Origin: Stratiolaelaps scimitus
Taxonomy: Eukaryota > Arthropoda > Arachnida > Mesostigmata > Laelapidae
DNA: 64,000 nt
Direction of reading: 5' to 3'
Assembly: GCA_019614645.1 (NCBI GenBank)
Contig: JABWDB010000004.1
Location: 18,848,001-18,912,000, forward strand
How positions within the stretch are numbered: the first letter of the stretch is position 1; every line of letters starts with the position of its first letter. Positions 24,376 to 37,125 of the stretch are shown in pieces. The translations under genes and the position numbers were made by a program. Under the pieces are notes generated by a model that saw only the letters and a list, made by a program, of their open reading frames with translations, had not been told where the DNA came from and made no database searches.

Positions 24376-27300
24376 CTGTGGCGAGTTGTGTATCAACAAA
24401 CAAAACATTATCACGTAATGAGAAATCTGTCCTGTTCCTCGTAGGACGATCTTAGATCGTACAGAAGGCACGTGTCGACAGACGACAACGACGAGACGAA
24501 CCGAAGCGTCATTAGGACTTACTTGGAGGGATGCGTACGCATGATATTGTACTGCGATATAGCTCTAGGGGTATGTCGCTTCGCGGGGTTCGAACCCGCG
24601 CCCTCGAACCGTTATTTCACGGCGAGAGACTTAGCCGTCCAAGCCACCACAAGTGCGTAGTTGATTGACAATTGTAAGCAGTCAGCCACAGAAAACACCA
24701 CACTTTACAACCGCAAATTATGCTCCCATGAGTACTTATACTATATTTAGTTATACATAGACACATAGGAAACGTGGCTGGTCATGCGTTCTAACATATC
24801 ATAATATAGGGCAATTTATAATATAAAGCATGCACGATCAAAAGGTTTTTGTTGTGGCTTTTCCTCTATAAGTAACGTAAATATAATATGATTGAATTTG
24901 GTAATATCAGGTGCTTATTTCGAATTTGACGAAACTATACATGTGCTTTTTTGTATTTGTTGAACAACGTTCATTTAGCAACGACAATTGAATCTGAAGG
25001 CTGTTTATAGTGAATGATACGCATTCATCATTTGATCCGAACAGATTTCTTTTACTACAGCACTCTTTACAGTCCCGTTGGCCCACGCCAACACGCGCAT
25101 ATGGGGCACGCCAAAAATAACAGGCGTCCAATGAAATATAAAATTATATAGTATGTTACTTCCGTATTATATATATATATATATATATAAATATCGGCAA
25201 ACGCTTCCGGGTCTTCACCCATCTGTCGCGCTAATAGTGCGTCCTCTCCCCATACTGTGCTGCTGCTGCCGCAGCAAGGGCATCACGTCTCGCCTCTCCG
25301 TTAGTTGCCAGTCGGCAGGATGACAGAATGCGGTTGCCTCGCTCCGCGCATACTCAGCCTTCTGCTGCTGCGTCTGTACCGCGGCAATCAGACAGTCAGA
25401 CAGACAGATAGGCGGGGGGCATACATATACATACATATATACATTCATACAAGCTACGCGATATCCGAATTCGCCCTGTTACCCGGAAATCCTTCCCCCC
25501 CCCCGAATAGCAAATCCCTCCAGCCTGAGCCAGCCCGGTCTAATATCGAGAGGCCATGGAGTCCCCTTTACCACTCTGCCGTCCCACAGCTGTTCGTTCA
25601 TTCCTCCGTCGCAGCGAAACTCTTCGTGCACGCTTCGTCCCTTTTGTTGTTGCCTCACACCCGGCGACGAATGCCAGCTGCTCCAATGGCAATATCCTCT
25701 GGTGGCGGGGGCGGCCTGGGCGGCGTCGATCTGATGGCAGCAGATGCTAGTAGGTTTGCATCCCTCTCCGCGCCTGTCTCTCTCTCTCTCTCGCTCTGCC
25801 TCTCTTACCCTCGGGGCGAATTGGGGCCAAAGACGTGCCCCTGTCCTGCTGCAATGACGACGGGTCGAGGCGCCAACGCATTGCTTACGCAATAGGAGTA
25901 TGCGCCGTAGCTGGCGTGGAGGATTATCGAGTGATATGGCTGGCTGACTGACTGACTGACTGACTTACTAGTTCTGCATGTGTCTGTGTGTGTGTGTAGG
26001 CGTGTTTAGAGCAAGTTACTCGTGTCACATCCTGCTCTGCATCTCTGTCGGCGGCAGAACTTGATCGATCACGACAAAATCTGCCTACATCGCTGTTGCT
26101 ACTAATCCACCCGTCGGTGCACACAGGCGTTCGCAGACTTTACACTATCCTATCGACTGTAACTTCTATGCCATACCCTCATCCTCCTCGCTGTGGTTTC
26201 GCTGTTGATGTCGATGATGGTGATGACAGATACAGTCGTTGCGTTGCTGCGATTGTAACAACAGTAATAGCTTGCTTGTGGTGTTGCACACCTCTGTATT
26301 TGAGGCATTGAGGCACTCCCGTGGTGCCGTAATGCCCTACTGACGCGTGCAACGACACAGCACCGCAGCATTATAGACCACCAGCCACAAGCAACGGGCT
26401 GTTGATCAACGGTCAAACAACTCGCCGTTGGTTGGTTGACCGTATATCTAGGGCAGTCTGGTCCTTGATCTCCACCAAATCAAAAAATGATCTTATATAT
26501 ATATACCTAAATAGAATAACTATTATTATCACTATTATCCATAGTACGTAGCGTACATGATATTCATGACGGCTTCAGCCCCTTGTTGGTGCTGTTTTTC
26601 CCGTATCCATAAACGCTGCTAACCAGTTCAAAAACTAGACGTTATCTGGCGTTGAGATTCCCATAGTCGATATATCCTTGTCGGCTGCATTTGGGTAGTA
26701 GTCATAAACTCAATGGCTTCGTTGTCAGAGATCAGAGTGGTGGCTAAATGCCCTCGATGAGCACAGCCGAGAGTGGGCTTCTCTACTGTTGGCCGACAAG
26801 TATCAACATCATATTTATACCGGTTTAGTATTGAAGAGTGAGCGAGCGAGAGAGAGAGAGAGATCCGAGCGCATTTTAGAGGCTTCTTCTCCAGCCGGCC
26901 AGTCAATCTCGGCACCATGCGGAACGGACAGTATGGCTATGATGGGGCCTTCCACCCCGGCTATGAAGGGTTGACAACAGCCGTCGCCAGACTCTCAATT
27001 GCATGAAATTGGCAGCGTAGCCCCTGTGAGCATCTTAAATGCCAACGGGAGCGAGATACGAACCGAGTGTGAGTGTTGTCTACATATTTTCTGTCTAAAT
27101 AAGTTCTGATGCGGTATACAGCGCGCTAAAGAGCAGTAGCCACCCAGAAACAACAAGCATAGTGGACACAGCTCGACAGACATCGTTCTGTTATACATTT
27201 TTGGGACACTTGAAGAAAAATACGATTTAAAAAACGGACACGAAGTACGATAACAGTGTCCTTAGTTTATAGTGTTCTAGTCGAATCGTGCCAAATGCTG

Positions 27301-27535
27301 ACTATAATAGGTAATAATATGCCCAAACGGGTTCGCACCGAGCGTTCTGACAGATGCGGAAGCTTGCGCGTTTTGTCGGACATTATGGTACATATATCGC
27401 CATATTTGCACCAGCCACACGAAGTAAATTAAAAATAAACAAATCCATTTCTGGCCTTATCGCGGTGTGTACGCAAGCGACATGCGTACCGGGGTGCCCA
27501 TTGTTGTTCGTTACAGGGAACTCACTAACACGAAC
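24376..27535 (-). other. CSPG4 intron, 3.2 kb
   Basis: It holds a tRNA-like repeat (24562-24655), an AT array (25159-25190), a GC-richer stretch (about 25200-26450) with a C-run at 25495-25504, a GACT tetranucleotide run (25945-25966) and a GA run (26844-26862). Open frames here overlap on both strands and look like composition effects. No exon is recognised. Confidence 0.7.
24562..24655 (-). repeat. tRNA-derived SINE head
   Basis: On the minus strand it has GGTGGCTTGGACGGCTAAGT as A-box region and CGCGGGTTCGAACCCCGCG as B-box with a perfect 5-bp T-stem. A long variable region suggests a Leu/Ser-type ancestor. Its acceptor stem does not pair, so it is probably a SINE and not a tRNA gene. Confidence 0.55.
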
Positions 27536-27778
27536 CTTCCTGAATGTCTCGCATGGTGAATTTGTTGATGACCTGCTCGCTGCTCTGGGCAAAGCGCAGC
27601 TTGCCAAGCGTAGGCGGTCTGGTGACCTTGAGCACCACCTCGGAAGGTTTGACGTTGAGGTTCGTGTCAATTGACAGATTACTTGGCAGCAATGGTGCTG
27701 AGGATCCTTGTTCTAGCAGAAGTCCAGTGTTCGTCGTAATGTTGAGGTACGGAGGCGAGGCCACAATTTCCAGAATGC
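27536..27778 (-). CDS. CSPG4: CSPG4 exon: CSPG repeat 7, first part
   Basis: 243 bp, phase 1 in and out. It encodes ILEIVASPPYLNITTNTGLL, then EVVLKVTRPPTLGKLRF and NKFTMRDIQE. Donor GTTCGT is non-consensus after position 2; acceptor CCCCCTTAG. The motif continuity FTMRDIQEG-IIEYVH across the junction supports the splice. Confidence 0.92.
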
Positions 27779-28343
27779 CTAAGGGGGTAGAAAAAGGTGA
27801 AGATACATTTAGCTTTGAAGGTGGTCCAACTCCCACATAAAAATTCGGTTACGCTGCATGCTCTCATCGTGTGAACCGCATCGGTGTAGAAAATGAGTCA
27901 TTCGATAGAGTCCAATAGCCTAATATTAACACACATGTGAACGTGGATCTCCACCGTCGCCTTGAGAAAGGGAAACTACCACCATTATTTCATTGCTTTT
28001 CTAAAAATAGCTCAAGGAATAGGCCAATGATATGATAGCTCTAGAGTGAAGGTTCTGCAGGTTTTTTTTGTATTTCAGTGACAAACAATCTTCAGATTTG
28101 CCAACGCAACCGGGGGAGAGGCGTAGGTGTACGGGTTCAATCCCGGAAAATTTACTTTACTAGATTTAGCGATGTGAAGCACGTCACAACGGACGGTCAA
28201 GCCAAAATTGTATAGCGTGTATATCAGCTACTACTAGTACTAAAAAATATACGCAATTATAGTAACTGCTCTTATATATATATATATATATAAACATCAA
28301 TTCACTAATTTTCTGTTCAGAGGATTGCAGAAGGTCGGCGTAC
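27779..28343 (-). other. CSPG4 intron with a SINE-like B-box
   Basis: A 565 bp intron. It holds an AT array at 28273-28292, about 50 bp from the donor, and a tRNA-like repeat piece at 28100-28147. Confidence 0.75.
28100..28147 (+). repeat. SINE-like fragment with tRNA B-box
   Basis: CGGGGGAGAGGCGTAGGTGT followed by ACGGGTTCAATCCCGG matches the middle of the repeats at 49630-49670 and 49825-49870 (GGAGGAGACACGTAGGTGCA then a B-box). Confidence 0.45.
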
Positions 28344-28480
28344 CTGTAGCGTAGAATTGTCCGTCGGAGATCCAGAACACGGCCCTGCCGTAATCTCCAC
28401 CGGTGTGTCTGACGAGGATCATTTCATCGTCGATATCCTTTTGCGTAAATTGTTGAACCTCTTTCCGGCTGTCATCGTTC
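28344..28480 (-). CDS. CSPG4: CSPG4 exon: CSPG repeat 6, second part
   Basis: 137 bp, phase 2 in and phase 1 out. It encodes NDDSRKEVQQFTQKDIDDEM, ILVRHTGGDYGRAVFWISDG and QFYAT. FTQKDIDDEMILVRHTG is a textbook CSPG repeat turn. Donor GTACGC; acceptor AAATTTATAG. Confidence 0.92.
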
Positions 28481-29292
28481 CTATAAATTTGATTTCGAGT
28501 GTTCGAGAAGAACGAAGCTTGAGCTGTAGTTTTCGCACCACTATTCGAGTTATAGACCCGTGTGTGCCATCTGCCTTAAGAACGTGCGTAAAATGGCACT
28601 AATATCGCAATAGTACCCGTGTTACGTCGTGTCTCTGTGTTTGGTAGTCAGACAACCGAGTGGCGTTGGCTTCCCCAAAGTTATACATGCGGCTCCTATG
28701 ATTGGCACAGTTCTGATGACAGACAAACTAATACAACTAATAAAGAATCTACCTTTCGGAGCGTCAAAGCCTAATACTATATTGTACCCTGAAATGCATC
28801 CTGCAGGCGCCGAAAGAAAGCAAGTTTTGAAAGTCAAAACTTGTCCAAGATACGGCAGAACACACGGACATATACATCTGATTTGGCACTCTCATACGTG
28901 AAGTGCAGTGATCGACAGAACAGATCTTGTTTCTGTTATATGATAGTTGGACTTTTTTTCGGAATGAACCCACGCATATTGCGCCTTGCATTGATTAACC
29001 ACTGAGTGGTTACCTGCCGAGCTTATGTTCAGGGAGCAGCTATCTAACTTAAATTCCTCATAGGTCCTCATAGTAATACCTAAAAGGTTAAGAGCTGAGG
29101 CCTGTCAGGTAGGGGAACCGCTGTGGGTCAGCTCGAAAAAAAACAGTTAACTTAAATTGAATTTCTAAGTAAGTTGTTGGTTATTATTCAAATAAAACCT
29201 AGATTACGTGAGGTCAAATCAACTAACAGAAATCGTCTATGGTTCTCTCGCGCATCTGTTTTAGCACAGGTGCGTAGTCTTCGTTTGGTTAC
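28481..29292 (-). other. CSPG4 intron, nothing recognised
   Basis: An 812 bp intron with no recognised gene. A weak match to the dispersed-repeat tail (GTGGGTCAGCTC) lies near 29125. Confidence 0.75.
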
Positions 29293-29483
29293 CTGACGAG
29301 CATAGCGTTAGGGATCTCTTTTCGACTGATGGTGATTTTTGAGGGATCCGTGTCGGTATCGGCGTCTTCGTAGCGCAGATGCATATTGGAAAGGATTTTC
29401 TCCGCCTGATACGCGATGTGAAACACCTGCTCCTGGGTTCTTCGAGGTGGGTTGTCGTTCTTCAGAGAAATATCGATGTTCAC
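29293..29483 (-). CDS. CSPG4: CSPG4 exon: start of CSPG repeat 6
   Basis: 191 bp, phase 0 in and phase 2 out. It encodes VNIDISLKNDNPPRRTQEQV (the NDNPP linker motif), then ILSNMHLRYEDADTDTDPSK and ITISRKEIPNAMLV. Donor GTAACC; acceptor CCGGTTTTAG. Confidence 0.92.
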
Positions 29484-30301
29484 CTAAAACCGGTTGTAGA
29501 GATACAGAGGAGAGAGAGAGAGAGAGAGGAATATCGCAAGACGCCGTTAGGCCATACATTTTGACAGGGCATTCGTATTGGAGGAGTTACAGAGTTGCGG
29601 AACCTACACGAGCAGCCAGTCAGGCAACTGGTCTCCGGTGGAGGGAGCAAACTACTCGGTGCAGGCGAGATTCCTGCGCGTACGTTTCGTTTGCAATGCT
29701 CAATCGAGTCTCACTCCGTCTCCCCAAAGGCTTCGCATATTAGACCGTCGCTGTGCCACCACGCTACGCTTGCCTTTTCACCTATCTCCGCCCGAAGCTT
29801 GTCGGATCAGAAGTCAAGTAACTAGAACACCCGAGAATTAGCCAGTAGATTATTCACGAGCGAAAAAGGTTCCCCCAGTAGAAATAGGAACAGAAGCAGA
29901 CTTGTTTTGATCCACAATTCCTCTCCGCCTCCCAGCCCGCGCCGGTGACTTTCCACCTGTCCGCACTAATGGCGAGCATACATCGCGAGAGAAGTTTGAG
30001 AGGGCTGAGCAAAGTGTTCAAATTCAGACCTAATGAAATACACGAACTTTCCCATTATTGTATAGTACCGAGAAATCCGCTGAGAGGAGAGGGACAATGA
30101 ATAAGTGAATGACGTTGACGATGACGTTGATTTGCATCGTGTACGCACTACAGCATCCTTATAGTACAGTGAACATAGTATACTCATTACAGTTAAACAG
30201 GTCCAAATCAAGATGATCAGAACAAACAACACAGCTGGGAAGGTCAAACAATAGCAGCAGCAACAACCAAATCGCATATCACACGTTGAAGCAGTGCCCA
30301 C
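29484..30301 (-). other. CSPG4 intron, nothing recognised
   Basis: An 818 bp intron with a GA run at 29508-29528. No gene is recognised. Confidence 0.75.
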
Positions 30302-30499
30302 CTCCCCTGTTTGCAGAACCTCCGTCGAGTTTTCTTTGACGACGTCGTACGCGATCCGATCCCTAGCGGATTCGCTATCGTCGTGTTTGTAGAAGACCTC
30401 GCCGGCAGCCACGGCTTCCGCAGGGAACTCGGTTGCAGGCCGGAACTGTCCTTTTCCCTCACTGCGCTCAATTGCGCCATGCAAAGGCGCTCCAGTGAT
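30302..30499 (-). CDS. CSPG4: CSPG4 exon: CSPG repeat 5
   Basis: 198 bp, phase 0 in and out. It encodes ITGAPLHGAIERSEGKGQFR, EFPAEAVAAGEVFYKHDDSE and RIAYDVVKENSTEVLQTGE. Joined to the preceding exon it gives KKLIFK-ITGAPLHGAI, a normal CSPG strand. Donor GTGGGC; acceptor GGTTGTTGCAG. Confidence 0.92.
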
Positions 30500-30999
30500 C
30501 TGCAACAACCCGGCGAGATTGTTAACATATTATATCAGCTGTGTCTCAGAATATTTCTGACGCGTACGTATTTTTGGATCGTTTATTAGCCGGTGGAGGT
30601 TTTAAGTAAATTCGATTATCTGCTCTTAGAGTCGAACTGAAATTCGGTACACGACAGCGTCTGTTAGAAGGATACATAGAACTATCACACTAACCAGCTA
30701 CTTTTTTTTGTTAGGGCCGATACCCATCATGCCCATTGGCTAGAATACCTTACTGGTCGTATGCGGATGGCACATATTTCTATCTATAATATAACAGACT
30801 GAAATGGCCTGTAGTAGTATTCAAGCTTGCCAAACACTAATGATTCCATAAAATGTTACAATTTTGTTTTCTAACTGTTTTTCTGTATAGTATTACTGGT
30901 GGACACTATGTGGACATGATCCATTGTATATACTGCCTTAGGCAGAGTTTGTTTTCTGACAAAAATCCAGTGGGATCAATCTTTCATTTCAGCTCTCTA

Positions 31000-33900
31000 G
31001 ACCTTGCTGTTGCTATGCGCGAGATGGCACGGTTAAGCACTTTGTCCTACTATATACGACTTGTGGCACCGTTAGCGGCACTATCGTTAGTTAATAACGG
31101 CACCCGGTGGCGTCAAGTCTTGAGGCAGAGGACTTCCGGAGCCCGCTCACACCACGTCTATGAACTGGCAGCAGCTATTACTGCCAACAAGCCGAGTGGA
31201 TCGTCCGTCCCGGATCGCAGCAAAGGCGGGCAGCGCCTCCGCATCGTCGACCATGCCATGAAGGACCAAACGGATATAGCGGCGTCGTCGTCTATATCCA
31301 TCGTCTCTCTACTGCAACTACTGCTATTCGGCTTCCTCACTTCTCCGCCAGATACTCCTTCATCGCATGTAGGCATCACAGCATCGTAGTGCTAACACTA
31401 CTACTAGTGGCGGCGTTCGCGGGGCGCCTGCCGCCCTCGTCTTCATCTTCACTCGGTGGCTCCAGCAGCAGCAGTTGGTCGAGGACAGTTGACGTTTACT
31501 GTACCGGCCTTTCGAAGGTCGGCTGGATGAGTTTGCCACGGCCGTCGGCCGGCTCTGTCGGTTCTGCTCTTGCCTGTGCCGCTGGCTTGGTCCACCATAT
31601 GGGAGTCGACCAAACTGGACGAACGTGAAGTTAGACGGAGTATGGAGGGCATCGGACAAGTCGGACACGGGGCAAGAGTTCGCGCACCGACCGGCAACTA
31701 GCCTACTACAACTGCTGCTCGTAGTCATTTCTTCCTTCTTCGCGTTGACGCCCGTCCGTTCGCCCGCTAGCCAGCCAGCCAGCCCGCTCGCTTTCGCATG
31801 CAGTATGTTATGTGGTGGCGATGTCGGCGTCGGCGGCGTTGCCCGGTTGCGCCCGCCGCCGGGTATCCTAACAGCCACTGCTGTCTAGCTATATGCTCGC
31901 GCCTTGCCGCTTTGCTCTATTATGTATTACTGTTCACTCGAAGGAAGGAAGCGAGGAAGGAGTAGTAGTCGTGGTAGTGGCGGTGGCGGCGACTGTGGGA
32001 CATTCTCCTGGCGTAGCCTTAGGAAGCAACGAGTAAGTACGGCAAGTATGGCAGAGCAAGGAGTACCGCGAAACGCAGAAGACGAGGAAAATGAGGGTGT
32101 ACGAGGGGGAGGTGCCGGGCTTGGAGCGCCCACTGGCGGCGGGGCCACCAGCGAGAAGGGATATTAAAGTTGACGCGGCTCCCCTTCGTCTCAGTTTCGC
32201 CTCACTGCTTCGAGAGGGGGAGGCGCCGAATGGGGCTGCCATCTCCGACGAGCTCGCCACCGACCGTTGCTCCGCGCATGAGGCCGGTTCCCTTCGAAGG
32301 TCCCCGTTAAACGGGGGCTTGCCCTCTTCGGGTCTATGCTACCATCTCCTCGTTTTCGCCCGCTGCTCGTTTACCCTTCTACATGTCTCCGCCGCCTCGC
32401 TTTGGCCTTGGCCTCCGTTACTCATCCTCCAAACCTCTCCTTGTCGGACGGCGCGTGGAAACGCCTAGTTCCGCCGCAACCGCCACATCGTCTTGCGCCG
32501 GCTGCTGGCTCGCTGGCAGCCACCCTGTTTCCTTTGGTAGGAGTTCCTCTCAAACCTTCGTCGCAGCCCTTATCCGCTACTCTGTATAGAAGTCCTTTCC
32601 TCGTTGGTTGGCGTCATTGGCCTTCACCCTTCCGTCTCCTTTCCTCGCGCTCTACCGCCTGGTTTGCCGGTACACCGGCTCCTGTACGCTGCTTTTAGCT
32701 AGTGCCTTACGCACCGCTCAGATTTTGCTTGCTTCTGTCCGAGTATTCCGCGCTCGTCTAGTTGTTGGCAGAGCACGCAAAGGGCAAAACGCACGCAGTG
32801 GTGGAACGAGAAGTACGGATAGTAGTAGTTTGAGGCACAGGACAGTCCCTGGTGCTGTACGTACGTCGGCAGCAACAGCAGCAGTAGCAAAAGTGGCAGC
32901 GTGGGGGCCGAGTTTGACGTAGATGGCACTGCGAGCACGACCGAGAGATGGGGGTTGGAGGTCGAAAGGGAACAATGCGGGAACCCGGTCGAGGGGGCCC
33001 TGGACAAAGGAGGAAATATCGGCCGAGATACGGTGGTGGTGGTAGCAGTGGCGGGTGAGAAAGCGGCTCACTAGAGAATGGCTGCGCGGCTGAAGACTGC
33101 AAGAGGACAGAGGAGATAGGGAAGGCAACGGTAAGGTCCATAGGGGAGAAGTGCGGGGTGGAGGTGGTGGCCTACGGCGGGTTGCAGCGAGGCGGAGGCG
33201 CGGCGCCTCGTGCGCTCGCTAGCTCACTTGTCCGTTCGTGGACGGCGCCTGAGACCTACTCATGGCGCCCGGTGCGGGTCCCACCGTTCGTCCTTCCCCA
33301 GGCCACGCCGACCCCTACCCGTGAATGGTTGGATGGTCGCCTGTTTGGCGTAGCTGGATGTCCCTAGCATCCCGAGGCATCCAGAAGAGCAGAGAAGCGA
33401 GATGCTGGCGTGCCTGCTGCACAAGGCGAGTGCTGTTGGTAGTGTCAGTGGCGCGGCTGTACGCGAGGGGCGAGAAGCGATGAACGACCAACGCCAAGCA
33501 GCGTTAGGCAGCTGGGCGGGAAACCGTTACGCACATACGACGATCCGTCGGGATAAGCGACGGAGGAGGGCACCCATATTACGAAGAGGTCTGGGCAGCT
33601 CTCGTAGCGGGCGTCAGCTCACTCACACACGTCGTCATACGCGGTATCATTGTGGATGCAGCGGATGGGGCGGTCGAGCAGTGGTGGCGGTGGTGGCAGC
33701 AATGTCTGCCGCCGCCGCTGCCGCGCACGGCGAGCAGCGCAAGCCTGGATAACGGGACGGTGGCCAGAGATTGTATACGTCTAAGGGCTAAGAGGTTGCG
33801 GAGACGCAAGCCCTCCTGAGTGGTTGTGCCGCGATAAACTCGCTTGCCAACAAGCACCCGATGCCGTCCACTAAGCAACGTAACGCCTGCTTCGTCTAGT

Positions 33901-35450
33901 AAGTCTGGTCAACGGGAGGGCCATCTGAGAAGAGAAGGCCGCTCGGTAAAGGGGACAGAGCAGGTTGTCTGCTCGTCGTGTACTGTCGTTCCTCTTTGTT
34001 CTTTTTCGTTCTTCATACATTCGTCAGCGAAATGAGATGCACACCGTACAAGTAGCAGGCTTATGAACAGCAAACGCCGAACTGCAGAAACCGCTCGTGT
34101 CCTCAGAAACTCTGCATCGTCTATTGTACACCCGTTTGGGTAGCTGTGTTGGCCGTCTTTGTACGCAGATATGCGGACACCGTATACGGGCGTATCTGTG
34201 GCCGAAGCTGCGTGTCCGAGGCGACAGCAGAGCGTCAGTGCATGTCTGCAGCTCAGGCAAACCAAGACATTGTCCTCAAAATCAACCGTGTTAAGGGGAA
34301 GCAGAGAGAAAGGAGAACGCGATATTAGCCACGCAACGCGGTTGTTCGTAATCAACAGTGGCCTGAAGAGTCTTTCGAAGTTTACGGACGACAAAACATG
34401 CTCAACGCTGGCACTGTTCGCAGTAGGTCGCTACTATTTAGCAATAGACCAGCAGCGAGGTTGTTGCGACGACTGCGACCACACTGGTAAGCTGTTGTGG
34501 CGAGTACCATGCGCAGAGCTCAGCGCAGGGCACAGCTGTTTTAAGTTCATTGCCTTTTCTGGCTGCTCGCTACTATTACAGAATCAAGTGCGAGTGGCAG
34601 AATTGGCCAGCGATATTGATTCGTCAACGGGCCAACGGACGCTGCCGGGTGGTCTCCCTATTCAACCGCAGTATGCGACGCTGTACATTGATTCACAGAT
34701 ACACACATATACACAATATATAAGGAGTAGCCGACACGCACGCAATACTAGAACGATGCAGGACATGGTCAATGGGAGTACAGGGTATGGCGTCACAGCT
34801 TTGCGACTTTAGGCCGAGAAGAGAAGAAAAGGAGGGAGCCATCAGGAGGCACGATCAGGAGGCCCAAGCCGCAACGACGTACAGGAAGAGATAGTGTTGA
34901 GGCATTGTGAGGGAGGAGAGGCAGGCCCCCAACGGTGGGCCTGCGCATTTTTGGCGGATGGCTAGGGCAAGGACTTTCGCTCAGAGGATACGCCTGCTGT
35001 GGTCGAAGGATTCTTCTCGTTCTGCGTCGTCACCGGCAATGCCCGAGACCGATGAGCAGTATGAAGAAGCAAGCGAGCGACTGGCCGACCGACCCTCCCG
35101 ACGGTTGAGGAAACGGCCGCGCCTCGGGATGCTAAGAGGCACGACGAGCCGGGTAAGCGAGCGACTGGCGGCGGTGGCCACAGCAGCCACCTCATTGTGC
35201 CAACGTGCCAACGGCAGGCGATCGTCGAGATTGATCGTGTGCTGATCAATTCACGTTCTATGCGGGCGGGTCGGCGATGGCCACCCATATACCAAGGGGA
35301 GCCGAGGAGAGAACGTACTAGAGGGAGAGATAAACTGCGAAGTCTCCCCTCGCAAGCTCTACGATCATCTTCGACACGATTCCTCTCCAGGGGTCCATTC
35401 TCGATCGCGATTCGCTATCAACTTGATGTTGGTTCAACTCCGCCGATCGG
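31000..35450. other. GC-rich island inside a CSPG4 intron
   Basis: A distinctly GC- and CpG-rich stretch bounded by AT-rich DNA, with many short CAG, GTG and GCC runs. No TE protein, tRNA or known exon is visible. It could be a regulatory island or an unannotated promoter. Confidence 0.5.
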
Positions 35451-37068
35451 CTGCGACTCGCTGGCCTGATTTGCACACCCACACATCGAGTAGTGTGCAT
35501 TACTGCTTGGTGCACTAGCAACAGCGCAGGCGATGGCCGCTACCGATTGACGCTCACAAACCAGAGAGAGGTAGAGAGGGCAACGAATGGTCGGGAGGCT
35601 GGGATCGTCTGTGGACCGCGCAATAAAGGGGAACTATAACGCATTCTCTCAACAGTGGAAGACCGTGCCTTCGTGTTTAGCACGAAATATAGACGTTATG
35701 TCCAGCTTCTACTGCCGCTGTAGGTACTTACTTCACACCGTGACTTCGAGTATTGCTGGTGCTGTTGTTTGACGTCATTCAATGACGTCGCGTGAGGCCA
35801 TGTCGCTATATCGTGCGTCCTGTATTGACCTCCGACCGCCGTCGGGTTTGTGCCAAGGTAATAACGGAGCGTGGCAGTGCCCAGTAATGGGAGCAGGTGA
35901 GCAGTTGGCTACTCTACAGTTTTTGTTTCCTCTTCATATACGACGCACACTTCTGGGATGGGCTGCTGTCAGCTATTGGCCTAGGCCAATGAGAAGTGAG
36001 ACATAATGTATAGTATACCATGTGCATATTAACTGAATAATGCTGCTAGCGAAAAACACGTCAACCAGCAGCTCTACCAGAGTGGACTCGAGTTCGTCTA
36101 TGGTTTCTCCCCAGATGAAACGGATATCACAAGGGTCCCGTTGCTGGCCTGGCACTCAGCTAGAGTCAGAAATACAGAAACAAGTCGTCTCTCAATTCAT
36201 GAATGGCAAACGCAGACAGACAACGAACGGTGCTTGGTGATGTCGATTTCCAAAGAACTATCGTGACTGCGGCCTAGGCATACCTTCTAGGTGTTACATT
36301 CATAAATGAGTAAGCCTTTATCTTAGCAATAACCCTTGACAATAATAACGCACGCCCTTGCGTGTCATCACAGGCCGACTAAAATGAACTTCGTTTGGCT
36401 TTGAAACAAATAGAAGACTATTTCGGCTTTTGAGTGCGTCGAAAACCTAATCGTCGAAACCCAAGCTGTACACGCGCATTGTCTACGATAAACTTCAGGT
36501 GGGAGTGTCTGCTCACAAAGAGCAACGGACTATGAAGGTTAATCGAGTGCGTGTAGCGGTGTCGAGCCATTCTGGGATAATAGACATTTTGATTACTATG
36601 ATTTTTGAGGTTCTGCAAATCCAGAACTACAAATAGATAGCTCACCAAAGCCGCCGTCTGCTCGCTTACGATGGGAGCTCTCGGTCTCCAGTGGATTCAA
36701 GTCGCTGCACCGCCGTTAGATTGCAGGTTCATTTACTCTCCTTTTATGGGGATTTTGATTTATCATCTCGAATACGCCTCGGCCAATGGCATTGTTGGCG
36801 GCGCTTTTTGTATTGGATAGATGAAAAGCTTTTTGCGACAGGGCAGGGAATCTTTTGTTCTTTCGAGGCTCATGCGAACCCGCTTGCTGTGCTCGTGCTC
36901 TCGGCAGGAATTTTAATGATTATTGTTATTACGGTATTTGTAGTTTTATTGTTTAACCCATTGTTGTCAAGCGCTCGCTTATCAGGCCAAATGACACACC
37001 AGATTATCGATAATTATTATCAACTAGCAGTAGCAATTAATAGATGGCAACTATATGTATTTAATATG

Positions 37069-37125
37069 CCTAACATTTAACGACCACGGCACCGCGTTCG
37101 TATTGTTTCGGAAGACGGACAGCAC
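37069..37125 (-). repeat. SINE-like element fragment
   Basis: On the minus strand, GAAACAATACGAACGCGGTG followed by CCGTGGTCGTTAAATGTTAG closely matches 49900-49945 in the tandem copy. Confidence 0.65.

Noticed and set aside
30853..31389. Plus-strand 178-codon open frame in a CSPG4 intron
   Set aside because: It spans an AT-rich to GC-rich boundary, matches no family and is overlapped by equally long frames on the other strand.
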